Shown: in pieces, positions 1 through 9,423 of the stretch
Position numbering within the stretch: position 1 is the stretch's first letter
How the letters are laid out: each line of letters opens with the position of its first letter
Source of the DNA: Actinomyces sp. S6-Spd3
GTDB lineage: Bacteria > Actinomycetota > Actinomycetes > Actinomycetales > Actinomycetaceae
DNA: 64,000 nucleotides
Assembly: GCF_000758755.1 (NCBI RefSeq)
Contig: NZ_JRMV01000274.1
Coordinates: 1 to 64,000, forward strand
Direction of reading: 5' to 3'
Translations under genes and position numbers: made by a program
Notes under the pieces: generated by a model
What the model saw: only the letters and a program-made list of their open reading frames with translations
The model's database searches: none
What the model was told of the DNA's origin: nothing

Positions 1-270
1 GTTGCCGTGGTGGTGGGGGTGGAGGGAGTTGTTGTCGTGACGACGGGGGTCGGGGTCGTGGTCACCACGGGAGTAGGCGTGGTGGTTGTGACCGTCGGGG
101 TCGGAGTCGTCGTTACCGCCGGGGTAGGCGTGGTTGTTGCCGTGGTGGTGGGGGTGGAGGGAGTTGTTGTCGTGACGACGGGGGTCGGGGTCGTGGTCAC
201 CACGGGAGTAGGCGTGGTGGTTGTGACCGTCGGGGTCGGAGTTGTTGTCACGGCCGGGGTAGGAGTCGTG
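1..270. repeat. 135-bp tandem repeat (two copies seen) in adhesin stalk
   Basis: The block starting at position 1 restarts at position 136 almost unchanged; the second copy diverges near its end (245-270). The period is 135 bp, or 45 codons, and encodes Thr/Pro-rich stalk sequence. It may continue upstream of the window. Confidence 0.9.
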
Positions 271-1307
271 GTCGTGTTGTCTTCGGTGGAGCCGCCACCG
301 TCAGCAGTGATCACAGCCTTACCGTTAAGGACAACTCCGTTCACCGAAGCGTTGTTCTTGAAGGTTGCGGACTTTCCGACCATAGCCGGGTTCTTAATCT
401 TGGTGTTGTAGGAGATCGAGTACACCGCATTTCCGGTGCCCTTGGGCCAAGTGGCGGTGAAGCCGGTGCCATCCGCCTTCTTCGTCACGGTGAAGACACC
501 GCCGTTGATGGCGTCGCCGTTGGACACAGAGGTTGACTCGCCCAGCGGGAAATCATCACCGTTTGCCCACACGGACATTGAAGGCTCATTAGCTAGCGTG
601 TAGCCGCCGTTGTCATCTTGGAAGATGTCCTCGACGGTAATGGTGCTCACAGAGATTCCTGATTCGATGACGTTGATCGACCAGTTGATTAGTGAGGCGT
701 CGTCACTGTCGACGGTGCCACCCTTGTTGTGCTTGGTGGTCTTTCCGAGATTGGTATCACCGATTCCGGTGCCATCGCCGGGGAGGGGAACAGAGACGGG
801 CTTACCGTCAATGGTGAAGGTGACCGCAGCTGCATTGGTCTTTGCTGCAGCGCTCATCTTCGCCCAGCCGGTGCCGGTGATGTTCTGGTGAGTATTCGCG
901 TAATCGGTGAAAGTGCAGGTGATGATCGCACCGGGTTGAGGTGCGGGAGCCGAACACTTGACCGCAACTGCACCGTCGGGAGCCGTCATGTCGAACTCAA
1001 GCTTCGTGCCGGTTGCTGCGAAGGTATTGAGCTCTGCGGGAGCCTGGATAGTGAAGGTGTCGCCTTCACGAATGTTCTTGCCGGTCCCATCGATGGCGAA
1101 GTCGACCTGCATCATGGTGCCAATGCCGAGCTTGGTAGAACCACTGACGCCAGAAAGGTGGACATCTTTAACGATGTCATTGATGGTTGCTGCCTGAGAA
1201 GCACCTGCCTGAGAAACAACAATGTATGCCAATGCGAGGAAGCAAGAGAGGAGCATTGCGAGCCCCGAAACTGCTGATCCCGCAGCCTTTTTTACGCGTG
1301 TGAACAC
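1..1307 (-). CDS. Surface adhesin with Thr/Pro repeat region (5' part only)
   Basis: Partial gene running off the window start; the C-terminus is missing. The GTG start at 1307 follows AGGAG at 1316-1320. The first ~40 residues form a signal peptide (basic VFTRVKKAAG start, then a hydrophobic stretch ending near SQA). Next comes a ~300-residue region rich in Gly, Thr and Asp that resembles the Ig-like N-terminal domains of MSCRAMM/fibrinogen-binding adhesins. The part nearest the window edge is a low-complexity stalk of TTTPTPAV/TTTPTPVV units encoded by a 135-bp repeat. Such proteins normally end in a sortase signal, which would lie outside the window. The role as cell-wall-anchored adhesin is inferred from architecture; the exact family was not identified. 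Confidence 0.72.
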   Translation of the reverse strand, partial: MFTRVKKAAGSAVSGLAMLLSCFLALAYIVVSQAGASQAATINDIVKDVHLSGVSGSTKLGIGTMMQVDFAIDGTGKNIREGDTFTIQAPAELNTFAATGTKLEFDMTAPDGAVAVKCSAPAPQPGAIITCTFTDYANTHQNITGTGWAKMSAAAKTNAAAVTFTIDGKPVSVPLPGDGTGIGDTNLGKTTKHNKGGTVDSDDASLINWSINVIESGISVSTITVEDIFQDDNGGYTLANEPSMSVWANGDDFPLGESTSVSNGDAINGGVFTVTKKADGTGFTATWPKGTGNAVYSISYNTKIKNPAMVGKSATFKNNASVNGVVLNGKAVITADGGGSTEDNTTTTPTPAVTTTPTPTVTTTTPTPVVTTTPTPVVTTTTPSTPTTTATTTPTPAVTTTPTPTVTTTTPTPVVTTTPTPVVTTTTPSTPTTTA

Positions 1308-1576
1308 CTTAAAATCTCCTGAAATATCTGTGTGGGATATCTAAATATTAGTGAGTTTTGGTGTGGGGATTCAAGTGCGTATCGCTTTTGGGTATGGAAG
1401 CCCTCCTTCCCTTCTATGTTTTTGGGAAGGTGGGAGGGTGACTGAGTCGCATGCTGCTGCGCTTTGTAAGGGGTGCGTTCGGGTTGTTGAAGAAGAAACG
1501 TTACGTAGCTCACATTGTTGACAAGATGGCAACGTGGAAAAGTTAGCGCGCAGTGCTTGGTGTGAAATGATAAAGC

Positions 1577-1603
1577 AAAACCCCCGCGTTGCGGGGGTTT
1601 TAT
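1577..1603 (-). terminator. Rho-independent terminator of the tRNA cluster
   Basis: Stem CCCCCGC/GCGGGGG (1581-1597) with a 3-nt loop, flanked by A and T runs. It lies directly downstream of tRNA-Phe on the minus strand. Confidence 0.85.
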
Positions 1604-1604
1604 C

Positions 1605-1680
1605 TGGTGGCTCCGACCGGCGTCGATCCGGTGACCTTTCGATTTTCAGTCGAACGCTCTACCAACTGAGCTACAGAGCC
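1605..1680 (-). tRNA. tRNA-Phe (GAA)
   Basis: Full cloverleaf on the minus strand beginning GGCTCTGTAGCTCAG, with anticodon loop CTGAAAA (GAA) and T-arm. CCA is encoded (1605-1607). Length 76 nt. Confidence 0.97.
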
Positions 1681-1708
1681 AGGACCGAAACCTGCTGGCC
1701 TGGTCTTG

Positions 1709-1782
1709 CGACCCCGACGGGACTTGAACCCGCGACCTCCGCCGTGACAGGGCGGCGCGCTAACCAACTGCGCTACGGGGCC
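1709..1782 (-). tRNA. tRNA-Asp (GTC)
   Basis: Minus-strand cloverleaf starting GGCCCCGTAGCGCAG, anticodon GTC, acceptor closing with CGGGGTC. CCA is not encoded. Length 74 nt. Confidence 0.96.
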
Positions 1783-1843
1783 TCACAATAGGTGAAGCCT
1801 ATTGAATTTTTCTTCACTGTCGACACGAACGACTTCGAAGAAG

Positions 1844-1916
<73 letters not shown>

Positions 1917-2135
1917 CATTGTTCGGCCACCGGTCTGGCGTCCGAGGACGAAGAGAATATTAGGCAGAAGCGTGCCGTTAAAGCAAAAAGAATGACAGTG
2001 ATGACCGTCACACAAGGACTTTTCGTTGAAATGGTGCATGTTTTTGTCATTGTCTCTCACGCAAGCATCAGGCGCTTTTCATTGATCGCGCATAGGCTTG
2101 ATTGAGAAGATGATGAGCGACATAAGGATGGTTTG

Positions 2136-3944
2136 ATGATTTTTCCTCTAGACGATTCCTCTCCTTCGCCTTCCCCCTCGGGGATTACCCAGGCAGCAGT
2201 CGACAATGCTCTCAATGTCGCATCGCTTGTTTTTGCTACTCTTGTTGGTGCTGCCATCGGCTTTTTCGTCGCTCTCGTAATCGCCATCATCGTGCGACCG
2301 ATTGCCCGCCGCTCGCGCTACTTTGCCGCCATCGTTAAACGAGTTCGCACCTCCTTCTATCTGACAGCTCTGTCATGGGGCGCATGGATCGGCCTGCAGG
2401 TGATGCTCGTCAATACGACTCTCTCTGATTGGTCGAACGGTGGATTAGTTGGTTTCGCCTCGCATGTCCTGCTCATCGTTTCCGTTCTCACGACGACTTG
2501 GATGATCTATAACTGCGCCTGGATCTTCGAAGATGCTACGCAAATCCGTCAGGCACGTGACGGCGGTGTCTCCCGTAAATTCGAAACCCAAGCGCAAATC
2601 ATTCGTCGCTTACTCCAAGTCCTCATCATCATCGTCGGAGTCTGCTTCGCTCTCTTCACTTTCGATGCCGCCCGCCAAGCGATGACGACCGTTCTGGCCT
2701 CTGCCGGTCTCATCTCCGTCATCGCCGGTCTTGCCGCGCAACAAACCTTGGGCAATGTCTTTGCAGGAATCCAGCTCGCATTCACTGATGCGATCCGTGT
2801 GGGTGATGTCGTGGTCGCTGGGGGAACGAATGCTCCCTCCGGAAAAGTCGAAGAAATTACCCTCTCGTACATCGTTGTTCGCCTCGCTGATGAACGTCGA
2901 CTTATTGTCCCCTCTACCTATTTCACCTCAAACACTTTCGAAAATTGGACGCGTCGAGCCGCCAAACAGCTCGGCTCTGTCGAGCTCAAATTGGATTGGG
3001 CCGCTCCCATGACCCTGATCCGAAACCAGGTGCAAAAACTTCTCTTGGCAACGGACTTGTGGGACGGGCGCTCGTGGGCCGTCCAAGTCGCCGACTCGGA
3101 TGCAACGACCATCACGGTTCGCATCGTCGTTTCCGCAAAGGATTCTGGGACACTGTGGGACCTGCGCTGCTACCTGCGCGAAAACATGATCCGCTGGATT
3201 GCTGAGCAAGAACCTGCAGTACGTCCATTGACCCGCATTCAGCCCCTCGATATTCAAAGCATCCAGCACGATACTTCTCGCGAGGCCATCGCCCGCCTCG
3301 CAAAGGAACTGTCGGGTATCGCGGTTGATACGACCGGTGCCCCTGATGCGCACACCACACACTCACCTGACTCTCCAGTTTCCACTTCGCCCACGGCCTC
3401 GACAGGGGAGGGGGAAGATGCCGTGCACGAGGTGCGCTTGCTTGCCGCGCGACAAAAGGCAAAGCGAGCGCGCAGGCGCGCAATGGCGCAACGTCAACGC
3501 GAATTGGCGGACACGGGAAGTATCCGAAGCGTTGCCCCCAGCCCCGCCGAAGAACAAACTCAAGTCTTCACGCAGACCATGCTCCACTCTCTCGTTGCCG
3601 AGCAACTGGCACAGAAGGTCGCAGAGGCCAACGCGCGCCTCGGCAAGCTTCACCCCGCGCCGCAGGAAACCGCGGTGCTTCCCGCCGCCTCGGCACCTTC
3701 TCGACCCCAGGAAACGGGTGCTCACCCCGAGGAAACAGTGATCCGCGGGGAACGTCTCTTTTCGGGATCTCCCGAGGCCGATGAACGCAACGAAATCTAC
3801 GCCGGACCGGGTGAAGATGTCCTCGCTGAACGCGAGGCGGCAGCAAAGCGCCACCAAGAAGAAGCGGCGCGTAAAGACGGTGGCCCGCGCATTCCCCAAG
3901 ATGCGACCCGCCCCCTTCCGGAGCCTCGAAGCGAGAGGAATTGA
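2136..3944 (+). CDS. MscS-family mechanosensitive channel with long charged C-terminal tail
   Basis: Small-conductance mechanosensitive channel homologue, 602 residues. Several hydrophobic helices occupy roughly residues 25-225. The MscS pore helix and beta-domain signature follow near residue 195-225: [14 protein letters not shown], then DAIRVGDVV. The soluble MscS domain runs to about 395. The last ~200 residues are Pro/Ala/Glu/Arg-rich and look disordered and cytoplasmic, far longer than the ~286-residue E. coli MscS. ATG 2136 was chosen; a TTG lies one codon upstream (2133). Expected to release solutes on hypo-osmotic shock. The stop lies three bases before the msrB ATG, suggesting cotranscription. 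Some actinobacterial MscS proteins with C-terminal extensions export glutamate; that role here is only possible. Confidence 0.88.
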   Translation: MIFPLDDSSPSPSPSGITQAAVDNALNVASLVFATLVGAAIGFFVALVIAIIVRPIARRSRYFAAIVKRVRTSFYLTALSWGAWIGLQVMLVNTTLSDWSNGGLVGFASHVLLIVSVLTTTWMIYNCAWIFEDATQIRQARDGGVSRKFETQAQIIRRLLQVLIIIVGVCFALFTFDAARQAMTTVLASAGLISVIAGLAAQQTLGNVFAGIQLAFTDAIRVGDVVVAGGTNAPSGKVEEITLSYIVVRLADERRLIVPSTYFTSNTFENWTRRAAKQLGSVELKLDWAAPMTLIRNQVQKLLLATDLWDGRSWAVQVADSDATTITVRIVVSAKDSGTLWDLRCYLRENMIRWIAEQEPAVRPLTRIQPLDIQSIQHDTSREAIARLAKELSGIAVDTTGAPDAHTTHSPDSPVSTSPTASTGEGEDAVHEVRLLAARQKAKRARRRAMAQRQRELADTGSIRSVAPSPAEEQTQVFTQTMLHSLVAEQLAQKVAEANARLGKLHPAPQETAVLPAASAPSRPQETGAHPEETVIRGERLFSGSPEADERNEIYAGPGEDVLAEREAAAKRHQEEAARKDGGPRIPQDATRPLPEPRSERN

Positions 3945-3946
3945 TC

Positions 3947-4414
3947 ATGAAAATTATTCGCACCCGCGATCGCGCAACGAAACTCGAACACCTCGCCCGC
4001 AGTGAGCAAAGTGCCCCAAGTGTGCATTTAAGCGAAGAGGAATGGCGTGAGCGTTTAAGTCCCCAGCAGTTCCTTGTCTTGCGTCAGGCTGGAACCGAAG
4101 CGCCTTTCACCGGTGAGCTATTGGAGGAACGGCGGGAAGGAACCTACGTGTGTGCCGCATGCGGGGCGCAGCTCTTCCCCTCGACAACCAAGTTCGATTC
4201 GCACTGCGGATGGCCAAGTTTCTATGAGTCTCTTCCCGGAGCCGTCAACTACTTCGAGGATATTTCCCATGGAATGAGGCGCATTGAAGTGCGTTGTGCA
4301 ACCTGCGATTCGCATCTCGGCCACATTTTTGACGACGCACCAGATCAGCCCACTGGAAATCGCTTTTGTATGAACTCGTTGAGTCTTCATTTTGTACCTG
4401 CCGCTATGGCATAG
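3947..4414 (+). CDS. msrB: Peptide-methionine (R)-S-oxide reductase MsrB
   Basis: Reduces the R epimer of methionine sulfoxide in proteins. The 155-residue product carries the two zinc CxxC pairs (CAAC and CATC), the family motif HCGWPSFYE, and the catalytic cysteine in RFCMNSLSL near the C-terminus. ATG 3947 is preceded by GAGAGG (3932-3937), so it is preferred over TTG 3941, which would overlap the mscS stop. It sits between the MscS channel and two exporters, probably in one transcript. Stand-alone MsrB; no MsrA domain is fused or adjacent. Confidence 0.95.
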   Translation: MKIIRTRDRATKLEHLARSEQSAPSVHLSEEEWRERLSPQQFLVLRQAGTEAPFTGELLEERREGTYVCAACGAQLFPSTTKFDSHCGWPSFYESLPGAVNYFEDISHGMRRIEVRCATCDSHLGHIFDDAPDQPTGNRFCMNSLSLHFVPAAMA

Positions 4415-4421
4415 TGGGTAG

Positions 4422-5339
4422 GTGCTCTCCCATCTTCGTGCACTCCTCACACATGTTTCTGCGCCCGTTCTGATCATCGGCGCAGCGCTCAGTGCGTACA
4501 GTGGTGCCGCGTTTGCAGTCACGATTTTTTCCGCGCTTGAGCCGGGTGTTATCGCGTGGCTGCGCGTCTTCATTGCGGGCATATTTCTATGCGCGCTGAG
4601 GCGTCCGTGGAGGGCCGGGCTGACCTGGAGAGATCTTCTTGAATCGGCACTCTTTGGCTTGTCCCTGCTGGCAATGAATGTCGCCTTCTATGAGTCAATT
4701 GATTACTTGCCGATGGGGGCAGCGGTGTCAATGGAGTTCATTGGCCCCGTTGTTGTTGCCGTTGTCCGAGGCCGAGGAATCGGCCCAAGAATTGCCGCAG
4801 TTCTGGCGATGGCTGGGGTTGTTGCCATTGGCGGTTTGGGCCTTGACCTGTCCGATGCGCGCACCTTCACTGGCATGAAATGGGCCGCGTTCACCGCAGC
4901 CGCCTGGGCGATTTACATTCTCCTTGGCCAGCGCGTTGCTTCGAAGCGATCGGGAGTCACGAACCTTGCTGTGGGCTGTGCGCTGAGCGGGCTGATCGTT
5001 GCGCCTTTTGTTCTCCACCAAGCTTCTCCCGCGATCACTCAACCTCGCATCCTGGGAATCGTCATTGTTGTGGCAGTCTTGTCAACGATTGTTCCCTGCT
5101 CTTTCGAGGCTATTGCGATGCACCGCGTCTCGGCGGCGGATTTCTCACTCTTCACCGCGCTTTCTCCCGCTTCCTCGCTTCTTGTTGGAATCATCATTCT
5201 TCGCCAGATTCCGACCCTATGGCAGATGATTGGTCTTCTCTTGATCTCCTTCGCGGTTGCGATCGCATCCCGACATGGCACCAAGGATCACGTTGTTCTC
5301 GCCGAAGAAGTGCATGAAATGGTTGAATTGGCCTCGTGA
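4422..5339 (+). CDS. EamA/DMT-superfamily exporter (RhtA-like), copy 1
   Basis: Predicted inner-membrane exporter of 305 residues with about ten hydrophobic helices in two EamA halves. The C-terminal half contains FEAIAMHRVSAADFSLF followed by LSPASSLLVG, the arrangement seen in RhtA-type threonine/homoserine exporters. The start is taken as GTG 4422, only 7 nt after the msrB stop and without a clear Shine-Dalgarno, so it may be translationally coupled. It overlaps the next gene by 4 bp. Closely related to copy 2, so the pair arose by tandem duplication. The substrate is unknown; amino acids or small metabolites are likely for the family. Confidence 0.85.
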   Translation: MLSHLRALLTHVSAPVLIIGAALSAYSGAAFAVTIFSALEPGVIAWLRVFIAGIFLCALRRPWRAGLTWRDLLESALFGLSLLAMNVAFYESIDYLPMGAAVSMEFIGPVVVAVVRGRGIGPRIAAVLAMAGVVAIGGLGLDLSDARTFTGMKWAAFTAAAWAIYILLGQRVASKRSGVTNLAVGCALSGLIVAPFVLHQASPAITQPRILGIVIVVAVLSTIVPCSFEAIAMHRVSAADFSLFTALSPASSLLVGIIILRQIPTLWQMIGLLLISFAVAIASRHGTKDHVVLAEEVHEMVELAS

Positions 5340-6274
5340 CGAATCGAGCTCCCGTATCCCTGATCAACCGTGTTCCTGCCCAAATTCTGATCGTCGCCTC
5401 GGCGCTTATTCAATACAGCGGCGCCGCAGTTGCAGTCTTCGCTTTCTCGGTCGCCGAGCCGGCCTCGGTCGCCTGGTGGAGGGGATTCGTTGGCGGTTTG
5501 GTTCTGTGTGCGTGGGTGCGTCCGTGGCGAGGCCTTGATCGAGCGACCCTGAAGGGCGCTCTCTTCTTCGGCATTGCCCTGGTCTGCATGAACGCTTGCT
5601 TTTACGAGGCAATTTCCCGCATTCCCCTGGGGGCTGCGGTTTCGCTTGAGTTCCTTGGTCCTGTGACGGTTGCTGTTGTACGAGGTCGTGGCTGGGTGCC
5701 AAGAATCGCTGCCTTCTTTGCCTTGGCCGGGGTGTGTGCGATCGGCGGACTTGGGTTGGATTTGAGTGCTCCGAGAACCTTGGCTGGGGTTGTATGGATT
5801 CTGGCGGCCGGCGCATCGTGGGCAACTTACATCGTGTTGGGGCAGAAAGCAGCCTCGTCGAGCTCTGCGATGGTCAACTTGTCGCTGGGGTGTGCTTTCA
5901 GTGCGTTGATCTCTGCACCGATCCTTGGGCCCGGTGCGATGGCTGCTTTCAGCGATCGCAGGGTTCTGATTGCGGTGGTTGCTTTGGCCTTCTTGTCGAC
6001 AGTTTTTCCCTATACGCTCGAGGCGATGGCAATGAAGCGGGTCTCTGCTGTGACTTTCGCTTTGTTTACCGCGCTTCTTCCCGCAACTTCTGCGCTGATC
6101 GGTGCGCTGCTTTTGCGCCGGATTCCTAGCCTCTGGCAGCTGGTGGGACTGGTGTGCATTTCGATTGCTGTGGGAATTGCGTCCTTGGCAGGACGTGCAC
6201 ATCCAGATGTCAATGCGAAAGATGCAGCCGTGGAATCTGTCGGTGTCCGGGGCACAGAAGAAGCAGAAAGCTAG
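5336..6274 (+). CDS. EamA/DMT-superfamily exporter (RhtA-like), copy 2
   Basis: Second exporter of 312 residues and about ten transmembrane helices. It starts at a GTG (5336) whose last bases overlap the TGA stop of copy 1, a translational-coupling arrangement. It matches copy 1 along its whole length, for example in the block around GAAVSLEFLGPVTVAVVRG and in the later KRVSAVTFALFTALLPATSA region. The last ~25 residues are a charged cytoplasmic tail. The two products could form a heterodimer or have split substrates; neither can be told from sequence. Confidence 0.85.
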   Translation: MTNRAPVSLINRVPAQILIVASALIQYSGAAVAVFAFSVAEPASVAWWRGFVGGLVLCAWVRPWRGLDRATLKGALFFGIALVCMNACFYEAISRIPLGAAVSLEFLGPVTVAVVRGRGWVPRIAAFFALAGVCAIGGLGLDLSAPRTLAGVVWILAAGASWATYIVLGQKAASSSSAMVNLSLGCAFSALISAPILGPGAMAAFSDRRVLIAVVALAFLSTVFPYTLEAMAMKRVSAVTFALFTALLPATSALIGALLLRRIPSLWQLVGLVCISIAVGIASLAGRAHPDVNAKDAAVESVGVRGTEEAES

Positions 6275-6289
6275 AAAACGTAGAAGAAG

Positions 6290-6361
6290 TAGGCCCAGGG
6301 GGACTCGAACCCCCAACCCACGGATTAAAAGTCCGCTGCTCTACCATTGAGCTATAGGCCC
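6290..6361 (-). tRNA. tRNA-Lys (TTT)
   Basis: Minus-strand cloverleaf starting GGGCCTATAGCTCAA; anticodon loop CTTTTAA gives TTT. T-arm GGGGGTTCGAGTCCCCC. CCA is not encoded. 72 nt. Confidence 0.96.
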
Positions 6362-6427
6362 GCGGGATTTCCCGCTATGTGGCCGGAAAACCGAACCAAC
6401 CCCACCATCTTAATGGCAGGAGAGCAA

Positions 6428-7066
6428 ATGGGCGAAACGCAACGCATCCCCAGGCGTCCCGCGATCTTGGACTATGCGCAGACTGAAGCAATTGTTGGCG
6501 CTCAGGATGTGGCGGATTCCTCGGTTCTCGCGCACTCGACTGCCTGGGCGTTGCTTGGAGTTGGTGATGAAGACTTCGACGCTCATGCGCTTGCGCGTTT
6601 GAAGGAGCTTGTCTCCACGGGTGGGATCCCTCTGGTTGCTGAGCTATGGGCCTCGAGTCCGGATTTCACTCTTCCCGGTGCATTGTGGCGGGTTTATTTG
6701 TTCCGCGAGTGGTACCACCGTGACCCTTTGATCGTGGCAGAGCTGTATCTTCTGGGACTTGCTGCCGAACGCGTCCCGGGCCTTGAACGTCCCTTGAATG
6801 ATGCGCCGCTTGATGAAGTGATCGCACAAGCTGATGCGCTGCTGTTGGGAGAGCGCACAGATGATGATCTTGAGGAGATCTTCACTGCCATCGCACGTGC
6901 GATGCGGATTATTGCCGCTGGAGATCCTCGGGTTGGTCAGCAGTGGATTGATGATCCGCACGATGCCTTGGCCTACGGGGTGACCACGCGTGCTCGTGCG
7001 CTGGTCATGACCGCGCAGGAATTAGAGCGAGCCGCTTCCCGTGCTCGCATCGGCGATTTGGATTGA
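6428..7066 (+). CDS. Conserved hypothetical protein
   Basis: Soluble, acidic protein of 212 residues with no signal peptide or membrane helix. It is largely helical by composition (runs such as RVPGLERPLNDAPLDEVIAQ). ATG 6428 was chosen because AGGAG sits at 6418-6422; an upstream in-frame ATG (6413) has no such site, and anything earlier runs into tRNA-Lys. I do not recognise the family. It stands alone between tRNA-Lys and the ABC operon. Confidence 0.7.
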   Translation: MGETQRIPRRPAILDYAQTEAIVGAQDVADSSVLAHSTAWALLGVGDEDFDAHALARLKELVSTGGIPLVAELWASSPDFTLPGALWRVYLFREWYHRDPLIVAELYLLGLAAERVPGLERPLNDAPLDEVIAQADALLLGERTDDDLEEIFTAIARAMRIIAAGDPRVGQQWIDDPHDALAYGVTTRARALVMTAQELERAASRARIGDLD

Positions 7067-7196
7067 GCCTTTTATTTAGTATTGCGAAGTTACAAAAGGT
7101 ATTGGCATCGTCTGAGCTGGCTGATAGTATGACGCAGGTAACAGCGACGGGGTGTGTGAATTTCTCAAAGTCGAGTTGTTCTCACAAGGAGTACCC

Positions 7197-8471
7197 ATGT
7201 CTACTCGTAGACGCTTTGGAACCGCCTTTATCGCGGGCATTGCAGCACTTTCGCTGCTCACTTCGTGCTCTGGAGGTGCCTCAAAATCCTCTTCAGGAAG
7301 CGAGGAAAAACTCACCTTCATGATGCTCGGAGCATCGCAGAAATCAATCGAGCACATCGAGAAAAATGTCCTACCGGAATTCAAGAAGAAGACCGGTGTT
7401 ACCGTCACTTTGCAGACTTCAGACTGGGGGAGTGCCTTCCAGAAGTACACGACCGCAGCTGCCTCGAAGCAGATGGCCGATGTCGTTTCTCTCGGCGCGA
7501 TCTGGACCGCGCCGCTAGCTGATAAGGGAGCCCTTCTTGATCTTGGCCCGTACATGGACAAGTGGGCAGATAAAGACAAGATTTTCCCAGAGCTACTTAA
7601 AGACGGACAGTGGGACGGAAAGCAGTACTCGATTCCCTACGGCTTTGATCTTCGCGTTCCGGTCTACCGCAAGGACCTCCTCGAAAAAGCCGGTGTTGAC
7701 ACAACGAAACTCCCGACAACATGGGAGGAATTCCACCAAGTCGCACTCAAAGTGCGTGACGCCGGGATTTGCGAATCTCCGATTTTCTGGGGCACCGACA
7801 AATCCATCGGCCTCCAGCAAGGATTCGCTCAGCTCATGATGCAAAACGAAGCCAAGTACTGGAAAGAAGACGGGACATCGAACTTCTCTTCCCCGCAAGC
7901 TCGTGAAGCCTTGGACTTCTTGGTGACGAGCTTCAAGGAAGGAACCGCTGACTACCACCTGGTCTACTCCGGAAGTGGGGCGCGTCCTTTGGTTTCAGGT
8001 CAGTCGGCGATGGGCTTGGGATCTCGAAACGACTACTACAACGCCGAGAGCACGAACCCTGAGGTTGCCAAGCAGCTCCTCATTGGCCCCGCGCTGGTTG
8101 GTCCTTCGGCATCGAAGGGCGCTGCCGGAGCGTGGATCAACAAGCTCGCTATCGCAAAGAACTCCAAGAACCCCGATAAGGCCTTCGAGTTCATCTCCTT
8201 CCTCATGGAAAAGGACAACCTGAGTGCTTTTGATGAGAGCTATGGTGTTTTGCCAGTTCGTACCGATCTGGCTGAGGCTTCGTGGCTCGGTGAAACGGGA
8301 CTCCAGCTCATGGCGCTGGCAAAAGACGCTCAATCACAGCCCCCGCACCCGGGCATGATGCAATTCGGCGGAGACATCAACAAGCTTCTTGATCCGGCAG
8401 TCCGCGGATCAGTGGGAGTGGATGAGACTCTTGCAGCAATAGACCAGAAACTCAACGCCTTCGGGCACTGA
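7197..8471 (+). CDS. ABC transporter solute-binding lipoprotein (carbohydrate type)
   Basis: Extracellular substrate-binding protein, 424 residues. A basic N-terminus (STRRR) and hydrophobic core end in lipobox LLTSC with Cys24 as the lipidation site. The rest matches the family-1 extracellular solute-binding fold (MalE/UgpB type). ATG 7197 follows AAGGAG with good spacing. It is the first gene of an SBP-permease-permease-sulfatase operon; no ATPase is encoded here, so it probably shares an MsiK-type ATPase made elsewhere. The adjoining sulfatase suggests a sulfated sugar as ligand, which is inference. Confidence 0.92.
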   Translation: MSTRRRFGTAFIAGIAALSLLTSCSGGASKSSSGSEEKLTFMMLGASQKSIEHIEKNVLPEFKKKTGVTVTLQTSDWGSAFQKYTTAAASKQMADVVSLGAIWTAPLADKGALLDLGPYMDKWADKDKIFPELLKDGQWDGKQYSIPYGFDLRVPVYRKDLLEKAGVDTTKLPTTWEEFHQVALKVRDAGICESPIFWGTDKSIGLQQGFAQLMMQNEAKYWKEDGTSNFSSPQAREALDFLVTSFKEGTADYHLVYSGSGARPLVSGQSAMGLGSRNDYYNAESTNPEVAKQLLIGPALVGPSASKGAAGAWINKLAIAKNSKNPDKAFEFISFLMEKDNLSAFDESYGVLPVRTDLAEASWLGETGLQLMALAKDAQSQPPHPGMMQFGGDINKLLDPAVRGSVGVDETLAAIDQKLNAFGH

Positions 8472-8472
8472 C

Positions 8473-9423
8473 ATGGCTCGTCAATTGAATACAGCTCGTT
8501 GCTCGTCGGCGCTGGAACGCCAGCGCCGACGAGCCGGCCTGTCACTGATTGCCCCGGGAGGGGTTGCAGTCATTCTCTTCACCCTCCTGCCTCTTGCACT
8601 TGCAGCAGTGTTTTCCTTTACCAAGTACGACCTGATTAATCCTCCAGAGTGGGTTGGTTTTGAGAACTACATTGGTCTCTTCTCCGATCAGGTCTTCCTA
8701 CAAGCAATCGGTAACACCCTGTACTTCGCTTTCGGGCAGGTTGCTATCGGCGTCGTAGTCGCCTTTATGATCGCCATGCTCTTCAGTCAAAAACTGCATG
8801 GAAACTCAGTGATGAGAACGATCGTTTATATGCCGCAAGCGATGTCCTACGTCATTGTCGCCCTGTTCTGGTCTTTCTTCTTTGATCCATTTTCAGGACC
8901 AATCAACGAGTTTCTCCAAGACATGGGAATGCCAAAGATCTACTTCCTCACTGAAGCATCTACGGCAATGCCCTCAATTTTGCTTGTGTCCTTGTGGCGC
9001 AACATGGGCTACTACATGGTCATCTTGTTGGCTGGAATCCAAGCGATACCGCCCCAGCTCATTGAAGCCGCTCAAATTGATGGAGCCGGTGCTTTTCGTC
9101 GCTTGATTTACGTTGTGATACCGCAGCTGAAGAACACTTTGTTTTTCGTGGCAATCACCTGGTTAATGGGTGGTTTCCAAATGTTCACTCAGGCTTATGT
9201 CATGACCCAAGGTGGCCCTGAAAACTCCACGCGAACGATCGTCTACGAGCTCTATGAATCAGCATTCACCTACCTCGACATTGGGCGAGCATGCGCCATT
9301 GCTGTCCTGCTCTTCTCGACGGTGATCGTCGTTGGATTGCCCGTTCGCCTGTTCCAAAACCGGGCAGCACGTCGCAGTGCTACCCCCGAGCGCACGCTTG
9401 AGCACTCTGGAGGGACACGATGA
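8473..9423 (+). CDS. ABC sugar permease, MalF/UgpA type
   Basis: Inner-membrane permease subunit of 316 residues with about six helices. The EAA loop that contacts the ATPase is visible as EAAQIDGAGAFRRLIYVVIP near residue 195-215. The ATG lies 1 nt after the stop of the binding-protein gene. The N-terminal ~20 residues are Arg-rich (ERQRRRAG) and cytoplasmic. It pairs with the next gene to form the transmembrane channel. Confidence 0.93.
   Translation: MARQLNTARCSSALERQRRRAGLSLIAPGGVAVILFTLLPLALAAVFSFTKYDLINPPEWVGFENYIGLFSDQVFLQAIGNTLYFAFGQVAIGVVVAFMIAMLFSQKLHGNSVMRTIVYMPQAMSYVIVALFWSFFFDPFSGPINEFLQDMGMPKIYFLTEASTAMPSILLVSLWRNMGYYMVILLAGIQAIPPQLIEAAQIDGAGAFRRLIYVVIPQLKNTLFFVAITWLMGGFQMFTQAYVMTQGGPENSTRTIVYELYESAFTYLDIGRACAIAVLLFSTVIVVGLPVRLFQNRAARRSATPERTLEHSGGTR

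Noticed and set aside
1292-1513. 73-codon minus-strand ORF between the adhesin and tRNA-Phe
   Set aside because: It overlaps the adhesin start and its ribosome site, and has no ribosome site of its own. The 297-base gap (1308-1604) holds only the adhesin promoter region, a GC-rich imperfect hairpin (about 1401-1438) and the tRNA terminator.
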